Positions 17,459 to 28,927 of a stretch of 49,232 bases of DNA are shown here, piece after piece. The stretch comes from Coemansia sp. RSA 487. Lineage: Eukaryota; Kickxellomycota; Kickxellomycetes; Kickxellales; Kickxellaceae. Below the pieces are notes generated by a model. The model saw nothing but the letters and a program-made list of their open reading frames with translations. It ran no database searches and had not been told where the DNA came from. The stretch is from NCBI GenBank assembly GCA_027577595.1, contig JANBRJ010000115.1, positions 1 through 49,232 on the forward strand, read 5' to 3'. Numbering within the stretch: the first letter of the stretch is position 1; every line of letters starts with the position of its first letter. A program made the position numbers and the translations under genes.

Positions 17459-19120
17459 CTAATCCAAAGGCACAAACCCATTTTGGAGCAGCTTGTCCAG
17501 GTAAACCTTCAAGCTATGCATTTCTAATCCAGTGCGCTCAAAGTTAGCTACAGCTGTGACACATTTTACTTTGGATGATGTAGGTTCAACAGTCGCCTTA
17601 TAGTCTACAATTTCAATGATTCCTTCGCCATCTGGATGCAACTCCAATTCACGAATGTGAACATTTCTCAGGCTAGGTAACTTTGAAAGTAGCTTTCTCA
17701 AAGCATTTACGTGTAATGAGCAGTGTATATCTATATCCACAAGATATTTCCAGTCTATCCTATTTATATCAAGAATAGAGCCATCAACTCCAACCTCTGC
17801 TTTGGTATATTCTGCCAGACCATCAATATTGAAAATATTATTCATATATGAGTACATGTTAACAGCTTTATAATCTTCTTTGCTATTTTTGGCATAACTT
17901 GAAAACAATCTTCTTCCCCTATCTAGATTAAGACCTGTAAAGCAAATATATGCCTCCCGAATTTCCAGTTTAACGTCATTTATAGCCATTATTCTATATA
18001 TCGATGATAAAAGTAAACAGGTAAATGGACAGAGCTGAAGGGTTATAGTTTCAACCTTTGGTGCGATTATCTCATAGTCAAACTCGCAGGCATAGTATCC
18101 CCAGACATCGCCTAGCTCGTTGAACATGAAATCAATATTAAGGTCTAATTCCAGCAACTTTAAATTTGAAAAGTCCAAACGTCTTGAATTGCCTCTGCTT
18201 TTAAAGGAGCTCCATGCAAAGTCATTTATTATGCACTCCAGCTTCAATATCATCAGGTTTTCTGCACATACGTGTGGCACATAACATGTATTGCTATATC
18301 TTCCATTTATCCTAGCATATCTCAATGTATCTGTAAAGCTGTGCACAGTTTCCAGTGCAAAGTGTGGATAATCGAATCCTGTTAGTTGGTGTGTAAACCC
18401 TTTAATTAACGATCTGGCAAACTCTTGGACCACAGGCGAAGAAAAATTAGCTACCCCCATTCAATATATTTTACTGATGGAAGGAGCCGAAAAAACTCTT
18501 TACCGATAGCACCAACATCTGCAATGTTATTAGGGATCTCTGACCATAATTCATAACCATTTTCTACGGCACAATATATTTTTACATTTTGCACATTCAT
18601 CAGTAAGCCACTGCTTGTGTGTACCTTTTCTATTATATGGCGAAAGTTTCCTAGCAGACTATATATTTTTAGCAAATATGTAGATATTTCTGGACAAGTG
18701 TCTGTTCATAGTTTTGCCGATTATATCCAAATTAGATTTGACAGTATATGTTACCTCTTGAAGGCCACTGTACTTGCAAAGGCTAGCTACATCATCAGTG
18801 CTTCTCAAGTCGTCAAAATCTTTGGAATCAAAAATCCCAAAACCCTCATTGTCACCTTCATTCATATACTTCTTGGCATGATTGCACTGGATAAATAATG
18901 TCTCGTAAACGCTAGGTAGTTCTAATCCTCTCCAAGCTCTACACACGTGTAGAAACTGAAGCTTGGGCTTCCATAATTCAAAATCATTAAACACCAAGGT
19001 TTGCCCACTGTGAATACTACAACTCCAATGGAAAATCCTTACAAGGACTAGCTCGGGGATTCGTTGATATGCATATTTTACAAATGGGATAAAGTTTGTG
19101 AAAGCTAAATAAAATTGCAA
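17459..19120 (-). pseudogene. F-box/LRR-like protein gene with two frame shifts (copy 1)
   Basis: Three overlapping open stretches (19120-18659, 18675-18451, 18460-17459) read as one protein of about 550 residues. The N-terminal part has an F-box-like motif, RIPELVLVRIF...FLHVCRAWRGLELPSVYETLF. The rest is leucine-spaced, repeat-like sequence. The first and third stretches are in the same frame, so the two shifts cancel. Each junction sits at a short homopolymer: A5 near 18669 and G5 near 18456. F-box proteins recruit substrates to SCF ubiquitin ligases. No ATG occurs at the head of the first stretch, so the true start is unresolved and may lie in an upstream exon. It could be a young pseudogene or a real gene with two sequence errors. 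It is AT-rich, unlike the conserved neighbours. Confidence 0.6.
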
Positions 19121-20519
19121 ATGAAAATATATTGATAAAAGAGAAAAGGAAAATTTACATACACGACTTTACTTGCTAAAAAAATACAAAAGAAAACATG
19201 CATTTTCGCACAAAGGGTAAACGTAAAAAGAATTTTTGTACAGTTTATAGGCAGAAATTGCCTTTTGCAGTTCTCCATGGCCGCTGTGCTGAAAGTTTGA
19301 TCATCTAGGTGCCACTTTGGGCAGAAAAATCCACCAACTGCATATAACAGCGATTTGTTTGGCATTTATAAGCTTTATATGAACTAAATTGGCCGTTACT
19401 TTGTTTAGACTGCGCTATTGGACTCAGAAAGGACATTCCTCTATTATTGTCCGTTTTTGTTTTATAATTTAATATACTCTACTAAATATTTTGTTTGTCT
19501 AATTTCATAGCCCACAGAAAGTTGTAAGTTTTAATGCTTGTCACTTTCTATTTTTATACCAGGTTTGGTGACACCAACATAATGACCCAAGTGAGACAAC
19601 CTAGAGCGACATGTGTAATATTTTATGCCTCTATTCTCACGTAGCATTAGAATAATTTGGTCCAGCTCTTTCGGGCACTATCTATGAAATAATTTTCTAG
19701 CCCCCACAAAAATTCCAAGCTCCAACTATCTCTATTAAAGATACACGCTAACGCTTGGTAAACAGACTAAAATTATCGCCAGTTACATACTTTTCTCTGC
19801 AATTTTTGCTTTGTATGCTCGATTCTATCTCCAAAGACTTGCCTTTTTAAATCCTGTATATCATAATGCCAGCTTTGTCACCATTTCAAACCTTACTACA
19901 TCATATTTTTGAAGAAATTGCTCAATATCGTGTAATGACAAAAAGCCATTTCTGCGACTATTCATATCCACACAATCACACAAAATAAATGGAAATGTGG
20001 CTAATGCTTCATAATGTTAGCTGCTTGTGCAAGACACTCGCTCATAGCTACCGACTTATCATGCAGGATCAAACGAAGGCGTGCCGAGAGTCGCCTTTTT
20101 GTCAAAAAAAAGTCATTATTGAAATCAGCGAAATAATTGGAAAACATACGAAACAGCAGCTCCAAGTGCTTGAGACAGTTTGCCCTAAATATACTGTATC
20201 TTCTATAGCACACACATTATTCTTGGATATGAAAAGTGCTTGCCCCTAATCAAACCGAAAGGCCGCGTTGACAGGGGCAAATACTTTAAATGGCTTGCAA
20301 ATAGTATCAAACAGCGCTTTCACAGCTTCGAGAAGTGATTACCAATTCCGGACCTTATACCACTATGAAAACACACCCTCAATATTTTTTTTCGAGTGCG
20401 AGGAATACAAGCATATTTTTGGCTGCACTCAAGCATAGATAGGTAGTGTAGAAACGAAAAGTCACCCACAGTAATGACCAATAACAAGGCTTTTGACAGA
20501 AAATGCTCCCGAACTCACA
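19121..20519. other. Gene-poor AT-rich region
   Basis: About 1.4 kb with no coding stretch I can support on either strand. Short open frames here have no recognisable motifs. The right end may contain the lost 5' part of the decayed F-box relative that follows. Confidence 0.4.
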
Positions 20520-21484
20520 AGCCTTCAATTCGATGGTAACATTGATTTTAACATCATCCCTATTATCCGATAACCAGCACCTACATTGGAGCCATTGCGC
20601 ATTAAAATCCATTTCAATACGACCTTGCAGTATTTTTGACATAATGACGATAAGATAATAACGTATCCTAATCTTGGGGATCTTAATCGATAGCTATATT
20701 TCTGATAATATAGCCAAAATACCAACGGGCAAACATGATATCTACTTTCTGGCTTTGCTAAAGGTCGCACTACTATTGCACCACATTTTTGCGGACGACA
20801 TGGTGTTTCAAGCAAATAACGAGAACCTAGAGTATTTGTGTTTCTGTATTGACAGAAATATTTTGGATTTGTTGCAGACAAATTGCATATTTTCAAGTAT
20901 TGAATTCCCGAAGCTACGTCAGCTAGGAGCGAGTCCAAGAAGTGGTTCAGATGCAGGACTAAGTAGCGGTATCTTTTTCATGCATGTGTTTAGCCTTATT
21001 GCGCCAGCAACTCAAATCTTTTCGATATTCGTCAAATATCTGTACCGACAAATTAGCAGGACCTTTTTTACGTGCTCTTACGCGGAAAATATCCAAGTTT
21101 TGCCTCTTCTTGGAACAGACTTGGCTCTGTTGGATATTTTTGCTCTTGTCAAGTTTTTACCGAGCATGACGGAGTTTATATGTCAATTGAGAGTGGTATT
21201 GGCATCGGATTTGATAAAAAGGAACGCAGAACATCACTGGATTACCTTTACAAGGATTACTTTCCGCTTAGTTGTCGTCTGAAATGCTGGGATACTCGTC
21301 ACCCAAACACTGTTATAGTGAGGAAGTTGACCCTTTCAGCAGCTTCATTTGCTGTGCTTTGCCCAACTATAATTTTACGGTGGTAATGGATCATCTTGTA
21401 CAAGATTCTCAATGCGACCTAAATTGTCTTCTTGAAACTGTTCTATACGACGAGCATGCTGGAAAGATAAAGCGACTTTTCTAA
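20520..21484 (+). pseudogene. Decayed F-box/LRR-like gene (copy 2, second subfamily)
   Basis: Plus-strand fragments in several frames show leucine-repeat-like segments: LTSLQFDGNIDFNIIPIIR-like sequence near 20520, ENLEYLCFCIDRNILDL near 20825, and IEFPKLRQLG near 20900. The final stretch reads ALPNYNFTVV...YDEHAGKIKRLF and stops at 21484. The end matches the C-terminus of the fragment at 35930-36170 (VLCPNFTF...NKDDKKIKILF), so both belong to one subfamily. At least three frame changes separate the parts, and no F-box head is recognisable. I treat it as a pseudogene. Confidence 0.5.
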
Positions 21485-24166
21485 GGCACGTAAACCATTT
21501 TGTAATTTGTATTTGGAATAGATTCAAATGCCATCTTTTAACAAATCGATAAAGCTCTTGAAATGCAATTGCTTTGAATTGGAAACTTGCTATGCAGTTG
21601 GATTGGGCCATGGAATTTGTATAACAGCAAATAAATTGCAAAATCTAATCAAGCTTTTGTCTTTTTCGCTCTCTGGCAATCGGATTTCTCAACACAAAGC
21701 CATTAGAAAAAACAACAGGGAAATTCCTTAGCAGCCATCGATGTACCTGTGTTTTTTCTGGTGGTGGTGGCAGCAGCGGTATGTGACGTGTGCTAGTTGG
21801 GCTAGCTGGGCTACTCGAAATCGATTCATGAGCTAAAATTAGAAAAGAAGGGATTCGACAACGTTACAGTTCATGTGCTTTTTGCCCACTTCGTTACAGA
21901 ACGAGCTCGACCTGCAGCCAAGGAAGCGGATTTGGTTGCTGTTGGAGAAGATTGGCAAAATAAAGTGAGCAGGAAGCTGCTCTACGATTGAGGAGACGAG
22001 GGTTGGAAACCCTAATCCGGAAACCCTTCCTATGACGTGGCAGGAGAGACCGCGGTCCATGTATGCAAATCATCAAGTTTTTCTTTTCTAGAAAGATTGG
22101 ATAGAAAAGAAAATCCGCTGGGTATCCGTGATGTTTACGGATTTTGCCAAGCAGACAAACAAAAGATAATGTGCATGGACGGAGTCTGTTTTGAATGTTT
22201 CTACAAAGAGAATTGACCATGCATGTTGTCGCTATAAAGACTAAACATACGGGGGATGTGTTTAGAGTGAGAGAATCGTAGAATTACGTACCCACTGAGT
22301 AAACATAAACAGAGTGGTTACTTTATAGCCAGCTTTGTAGCAGCATGGACGGACAATCCCTTCCCCTAAACGAAGAGGGGATTAACATAAACAACAACAA
22401 TGTATGCGTCACTACTATTTCTACTCTCTTTGTTTTTCGAGGAAGATTCAGACTGCGAGAAAAAAGGAGCGGAGACTAAAAATGTATAAAAGGTCACATT
22501 TAAGAGCCGCTCCATGCAATTTAGTCTTTTTCTGTCTTCCATACTTTTCTTCGCCTCAGCTAGCCGACACCACTACTTTGACCTTTCACTGGCTTTCTTC
22601 TGCACGCGGGCACCTCTTCTCGTAGCTTCTGGGCTCTCAACTTGAGGGGAGTTGCGCTAGTAGGCTGGAAGGGCTTTGTGGTGGATGTTGGCTCTAGTCT
22701 GTTGGCACGGTTTTTAACCAGCGTACTTTTTAACCAGCGTACTTTTTTAATCAGCGTACTTTTTTTTCCATATCCCGCGTTGTTCCATATCCTGCGTTTC
22801 CCTCATTCTCTTTCCCTATCATTATTATCATTCCTACCAGCGTTATTTTCCCTCATCTAATGACAATGCACTGGCATCTCTTAATCTTCAGCATACATCA
22901 AGTTCTCACTGCATCGGCTGTTGACTTGTAACCTACCGCCTGGCAACCATGGGCGTCACCGATTTTATCATGGTTCAGCGTATTTGTTCAACAAGACCCG
23001 ACGTCTATCAAAAAAGACTCCTCAATCCGACGGAGCTCTGGAGAAGCCTTAATATTATTTCCGCATCCTAGGCACAACGAACTCGATAACTGCCTTCTTC
23101 ACCATCAAAACAAAAAAAGCCAAGCTATACTCGTTCTAGCAACTCGATGCACCCAGATTTTTACGAGAAGAATAAAGGCAAAAACGCATTTGTTTCCTTT
23201 CTTTCTGACTTTTTCTATTTGCGTACAGACCAATCTGCCTTCAGCCCTTCCTTTGTTTCTTTTCTTTCGGCCGAAAAAGTAACAGAGCGATTATAAGGGA
23301 AAAGGTGCCACGATTTGTATACTGTGGATTCCAAGAGAAGCACGTAGCAGGCAGCCGCTGTCCTGCTCAAGAGATCCGCCCTTCTAGCTAGCGTTAACCG
23401 TTTCTGGCTGGCCCAGGGACTCCCGATTATCCTCGACATTTGGATCTACTTGAGCCGCAAGCAGCCTGGCATTCACCTTCCTTCTTAATGCCTAACGACC
23501 TCTATTATCCCTTATTATACTATTTCCTCCACGCGGGATATCGCTACTCCTCCTCTCTTCACGACACATCTGATATGGTCAGACATTGATCCCAAAAAAA
23601 AGAAAAGGCCTTTTAAACCTGTGTGGTTTTTTATTTTTCTTCTCGATCTTACTAGCGCAAAAACCCCTTCGTTATGTGGGGTTTGTCCTAACAGCTGAGG
23701 CATCCGCTCGAACATGGCTTTACTCGTAGCCTTTAGCATACAAAAATTGCATCTCGACAAAGATTAGCAGCAACTCAAAAAATATATAATTTCACTAATT
23801 CATCTCACTAGCATTTTTCTCCAAAAAACATTGTCTAATTTTCTAAACAAATACAAATGGCATGAATTGTTCCAAACCATTATATATCTATGGAAAGCCT
23901 AATTAAAGCTGATCATGGCTTGTGCTTGACATTTTCTTACACAACAATTGCACCAAATCAGAACATTTCCTTTAGATATTTTTCCTGCACAGGGAAAGTA
24001 GCCTTGAAAAGGCGGATAAGCTTAGAGTTTATTGGACAAGCTTTTTTTTATCTCACTCTTCAAATGTCTTTTTTTTTTCCAAGTCTCCAGTTCCTTTCTT
24101 CCATTCCGCTAAATTCACTTTTTTACTTGCTAATATTTATTCATAAATTCGTATTAACATAAAGAA
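21485..24166. other. Gene-poor region with an eroded coding-like patch
   Basis: No intact gene is seen in 2.7 kb. Between about 22860 and 23760 the plus strand has several short open stretches with protein-like composition. They cannot be assigned to a family, and they may be an old mobile-element or gene fossil. A TATA-like TGTATAAAAGG lies at about 22482-22492. The last 400 bases are AT-rich with T tracts and probably form the promoter of the hydrolase gene at 24167. Confidence 0.35.
22711..22795 (+). repeat. Short minisatellite
   Basis: Three tandem copies of a 16-17 base unit of the form TTTTTAAYCAGCGTAC (22711-22726, 22727-22742, 22743-22759) are followed by two copies of CCATATCCYGCGTT separated by a few bases (to about 22795). 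They lie in non-coding DNA. No function is apparent. Confidence 0.7.
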
Positions 24167-25075
24167 ATGAAGGTAGAAGCAACAGAGTTTTACATTCCAA
24201 CGCAAGAGCCTGGAGTCAAGTTGCATGCACGGTTGATGTTGCCCAAACACGACCACTTGGAAGCCATGGAAGCAGAAAAACACAGCAACCGGGGGATTTT
24301 CATAGTATGCCACGGGCTGCTGGATACTAAGGATACTAGTCTGTTCCGGTCAGTGCAGGAGTACTTGATTTCAAAGCAGTTTGGATCGGTGGCATTTGAT
24401 TTCCGTGGTAACGGACGGAGCACAGGAATCACTGGGTACGGCAACTACCATAAGGAAGCCGAGGATGTAGCGCAAGTAGTCGAGTACATGCGAAAAACCC
24501 ACCAGGTGATCGGAATCCTGGGTCACTCGAAAGGTGCGTCTAGCGTGCTCCTGTATGCTGCCAAACATTCCACCGACTGTCCGCCGCTTGTGATCTCTGT
24601 GTCTGCGCGGTTCTGGCTTGGACGCGATGCGTCCAACCGATGGAAGCCGCATCATCTAAGCGCTCTTGAGACGGAAGGAAAGTTCTTCTGGCGCACTTTT
24701 GGCGGCCCACGGGTGAAGAAGGAAGGAGAGAATAAGGATAGCCAGGAAGAAACAACACCTGTGCGCGAGTACTGGATCACACGCGAGGACTTTGAGGAGC
24801 GTATGGCTACCGACATGGATGCGGTGCGGGAGCTTCCTTTGCACCGGACCTGGGTGCTGAATATTGCTGGTGATGCGGACCGTGTGGTGCCAGTGGAGGA
24901 TCTGTGGGCATACGACCGTACAATGCGCCAATCGCCTGTGCACAGCGACGCACGGGTGGATACGCATGTGGTTCCTGGCGGCACGCACTTCTGGGCATCT
25001 CCCGAGGAACGCGCACACTTGCTCCGTATCATCGACAGCTGGCTGGACACGGTACTCCCGCTGTCAAAGCTCTAA
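24167..25075 (+). CDS. Alpha/beta hydrolase (serine hydrolase)
   Basis: This 302-residue protein has the alpha/beta-hydrolase layout. The oxyanion-side HG motif is at 49-50 (VCHGLLDT), followed by FDFRGNGRST (78-87). The nucleophile elbow GHSKGAS has Ser121 as the likely nucleophile. The acid is Asp236 or Asp238 in AGDADRVVP, and His274 (GGTHFW) completes the triad. This resembles small cytosolic esterase/lipase-like hydrolases that include a DRVVP segment after strand 7. There is no signal peptide. The substrate is unknown. An insert between about 150 and 215 may form a cap. The gene has no introns and starts at the first ATG after an AT-rich leader. Confidence 0.88.
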   Translation: MKVEATEFYIPTQEPGVKLHARLMLPKHDHLEAMEAEKHSNRGIFIVCHGLLDTKDTSLFRSVQEYLISKQFGSVAFDFRGNGRSTGITGYGNYHKEAEDVAQVVEYMRKTHQVIGILGHSKGASSVLLYAAKHSTDCPPLVISVSARFWLGRDASNRWKPHHLSALETEGKFFWRTFGGPRVKKEGENKDSQEETTPVREYWITREDFEERMATDMDAVRELPLHRTWVLNIAGDADRVVPVEDLWAYDRTMRQSPVHSDARVDTHVVPGGTHFWASPEERAHLLRIIDSWLDTVLPLSKL

Positions 25076-25185
25076 CAGGAAGAACAAAAGCTACATTATA
25101 GAAAAACAGAGCTTTGAAAAATGCCAATTCTATAGAGATAAAAAGGAAAAACCACTCCCTCCACCTTTTAAATCGAGGCTTCAAA

Positions 25186-25581
25186 TCAGAACCTTGATGT
25201 TGCCCAAAGGCCGACTATGTGGACCAGCCTCTGCTCCGCATCCACTAGCTCCTGCTTTGTGTTGCGGAGCCGGGACTCCTGTGCCGCCAGCGTGTCGCCC
25301 AGCATTGTGATCAATCGCACATCGCTTTCTGTGCACGCTCCGAGTCCACGCACCCAATGGTCGACACGCTGATTAGCCAGTGCTATCTGGCGCTCGCTAG
25401 TTTGGATTTGGCGGGACAGCTCGCGCACCCTCTCGTATGTCTCTTGCCGCCGTCGCTGAAGCTCCAGGAACGTCTGCAGTGCCATCGATAGAATCGCCCG
25501 CTCGCCGCTGCTCTTGGCTATGTTGAATCGATCGTGCATCAGTTTGTGTAAGATAGCCTCCTCTGTTGGCATCATTTTCAT
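25186..25581 (-). CDS. Small coiled-coil protein of unknown function
   Basis: This 131-residue protein begins MKMMPTEEAILHKLMHD. Most of its length is heptad-patterned helix (about 40-85, QTFLELQRRRQETYERVREL and onward, and again 100-122). It is rich in Arg, Gln and Glu, with good codon character in a GC-richer patch. It could be a subunit of a small helical-bundle complex, but I do not recognise the family. It converges on the hydrolase gene, with 110 bases between the stops. The open frame extends seven codons further upstream without an ATG. I chose the first ATG at 25581. Confidence 0.6.
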   Translation of the reverse strand: MKMMPTEEAILHKLMHDRFNIAKSSGERAILSMALQTFLELQRRRQETYERVRELSRQIQTSERQIALANQRVDHWVRGLGACTESDVRLITMLGDTLAAQESRLRNTKQELVDAEQRLVHIVGLWATSRF

Positions 25582-26099
25582 TGAATAGTATATGCTTAGC
25601 AAGATTGGGAAGGAACGTTGGCTAATGACAAGGCGCTGGCTTTCTTTCCTTGCTGCCTTCCTTTGTTTTATACATATCTCTTTTGGATGGGCAAGGGACG
25701 TCAGTTATGCTGGAAGGATATGCTATTGTTTGGAAATAGGGGAATATGCTTTTGCTTAACAGAGGTGCCAGTGGATAGTGCTGACTGCGCTATTGTAGAG
25801 CAAAGCATTCAGACGAGCCTGTTTTAGTAAAAAGGACGCGAGCTGTTTTGATAATAAATGCATTTACTGTATTTTGCAAGCAAAGAAGGTAAAAATAAAA
25901 GCCAGAAATGTATGTGACACGTTGGTTGGGAAGGCACAGTCGCGTGACTTTGCCATGCAAAGCTACACATCATGGAGCTTTTTTTCTTTGCAAGTCGCCA
26001 TTTCCTCCTGTTTATTGTTTTGTGTGCTATTATTTTGAATTCCTCTTTCATTAATCCCAATTTGCATCATTTATGGAATACAGAGTTTGAAACAGAGGA
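25582..26099. other. Divergent promoter region
   Basis: About 520 bases between the coiled-coil gene (minus) and the Mdm1-like gene (plus). It is AT-rich with no coding stretch I can support and probably holds both promoters. Confidence 0.4.
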
Positions 26100-28892
26100 A
26101 TGTGCATAGCAATACTAGCCAATGTGCGAGCGGTCATCGGGTACGTAGTGCTGCTGACTGTGGCACTGGGCTGCGCTGTAACAACGCTTCTTGCGGCAAA
26201 CATAGCTACGTCGTACTGGTTCCAGCATCGCCGTGAGCGGCAAAGGCTTGGCCCCGCTATGGATGGCGTCACGAAAGGCGCGGGGCACCACCAGAGAGAG
26301 CGACTTCCGCTGGACCCGCCTGTGCACCGCATCCCACGCCTTTCATTCGCAACCACAGTTTCAGCAACGGCGCAGACAACTTACCCCACTGCATATAACG
26401 CAGACACTTGGGAGCCACCCACGGTAGACCAGCTGGCGCTGAGCGGGTACCCGCAAGTGCAGCGCGAAGTAGAGCAGCTTGCACACTTGGTGGTCCGCGA
26501 TTTTGTACACAAATGGTTCGGGGAGATTACTGCCGATACGTCGTTCCCGCGGTGCGTGCACATGCAGCTGGTGCAAGCAATAGATGCAGTGGCCGAGCGC
26601 ATCAATGAAAGCTGTGTGGATCCGGCGGAACTCGTTGTTACCCAGGTGCTTCCACTAGCCACGGCACACATCCATGCTGTCAGAAACGCAGAAGCCTTGG
26701 TCGGACAGCAAGAGGACACAGGAGCGCAGGATACAGCAGCCTCAGTAATGGATCAGCAAACGCGTGTTGCACGTGCTTATGCTGCGCAACCAGGGATCCG
26801 CTGGCATCCGGCGCTACTGTCCACTGCCAATAACCCGGAATCCCACGTACTGGCCCCCGATGGATGCAAGCTTGCGGTGCGCGCGCATGTGCGTAAAGTT
26901 GTTGATCTCATTGTGCCCTTGGTGCTACCGCCGGAGCAGTCGGGACTAGCCGCGCACTGCGTGCTTGTTCGGGAGATACTGACCGGCGCCGTGGTTGGCC
27001 CGGCGGTTGCCAGTATAGCCGACCCGGACACCGTTAACCAGCTGCTGGGTTCTCAGCTGGAGCGTCTGATCCGTGAGCAGCACATGGTCAGCGAGCTGCG
27101 CGATGCGCTGGACAAGCAGGCCTCGGCTTCTGTAAATGGCAATAGCGATACCGACAACACTCCGTTGTCGGCCTCGGCTATGAACGAAAACGGCGAAACG
27201 TCAGTGGCTGCGGGAGCAGCGGTTGTATCGTATGAGCAATTCATGACGTCGATTGACGAGTGCACGGACCAGGCGCAAGTGACACGCATCCACGACGACG
27301 TTGTTGCGCAGATCCGCAAGCGACGCATCCTGATTATGGGCCACGGCAAAAACGACGTTGTGCACGGGCAGCGAGTGCGCGACATACTCGTGTACATCAA
27401 CCGCCTGTACGTGGCCAAGAAGAAGGCCGAGCGGCGGCTCGATCTGCTTGCAAACAACCAGGCCGCTCCGCCGCCACAGCCGCCGCCGCCGCTTCAGCTG
27501 CTGACGCGGCCTGTGACTACGGTGGCACGGGCCATATCGCGGGCATCAACGTACTACGAACACCGCGATGATCCGCGCAACCTGGGCCCACCGCAATTCA
27601 CGCTGCGAGAGATCCTGACCAACGTTGCTTCGCTTTCGGCGTTTGCAGAGTACATGGATCTGATCGGCAGCCAGTTTGCACTCGAGTTCTGGGTCAACGT
27701 CGAGGGCGCCAAGCAGACGGCCCGCTCTACCGACTCAGACAGCGCTACACGTCTGCTGCCCAGAATCGTTGGGTCGCTGTGGAAGAACTACTTTACTGTC
27801 CGTGTAGACGAGTTGGCGGCTCTGGGCACCGACATCGAGGCGGCCATTGGCCGTGTCCAGCGATGCCTTAAGCCACACAGGCACCCATCAGCTATGGACC
27901 TGGACCCGGCACTTCTGACACCTCCGCTGTGCCGCGAGGCCTTTGAGCTCATTGCATTGGTCCAGGACGCTGTCTTTAGACATATGCAGATGGGAGTATT
28001 CCCATCGTTCCTCCGCTCTACCATTTACTCGAGGTTCCTCAAGGAGTATTACGTCACCCCACGCCACGACCAAATATCGGCATCTCTGTTTGCACCAGCG
28101 GAGCCAGAAAGCACACCGCCGCCGATTCCGCCAGCGGACGACAGTCGGTCGCAGAAGAGCGATGTGGCGTCATCGTCACGTAGGCGCTCGCTTGTGCGAA
28201 GCGTTGCTGGGTCGCTAGGGCGCGTGCGGTCTGCTTCAGGCACATCTGCGAGCACGGCGCCAGCATCCCTGAGCCACATATCACGCTCTCCAAGAGAATC
28301 CAATAGCATATTTCGTCGCGTTCGACCAGAAGCGCCGATAGTCAGCACCGATACGTCACAGGCCCTGGCGACTCGCACGGTTATGGAGCGCACGGGTCGA
28401 TCCAATAGCGCGGTGCAGCTAGCGGCCCTGGCTACAGCACCACCACCAACAACGGTGGCGGCGGCGACGACGACGACGACGATGACGACGATGACGATGA
28501 CGCCATTGCCTGCCATTACACCAGCTACACAAGAAAGCCAAACAGCGCCACCACCAATGTTACCGCAGCTGTCCAGGCGGTCAACACGGGTTGATCGCTC
28601 GGAAGTGCGCAGACTAAGCGCGTCGCTACGATCGATTGGGCTGGGTGACGCAGCGTCGGCCGATCGGGCGATGTCGGCAGAAGCGGGGCACCATCCGCCG
28701 ATTGCTGAGAACCCATTGGACGACGAGGAGGGAGAGAGACACGAAGAAAATGCAAAAGTGGATTATGTGGCTGTCGAAGAACCAAGCGAGGAGCAGGCGT
28801 CACCTGCAGCAGAATCCTCAGCGATACTAGAAGAAGCCGAGCCCGAGGCGCTTGTGTCATCACCACCAGCAGATACTAATGCGAATGAGGTT

Positions 28893-28927
<35 letters not shown>

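Noticed and set aside
21960-22060. A GGGTTGGAAACCCT-type stem that first suggested a tRNA arm.
   Set aside because: No complete cloverleaf, and no A and B boxes at tRNA spacing. No tRNA gene was found anywhere in the window.
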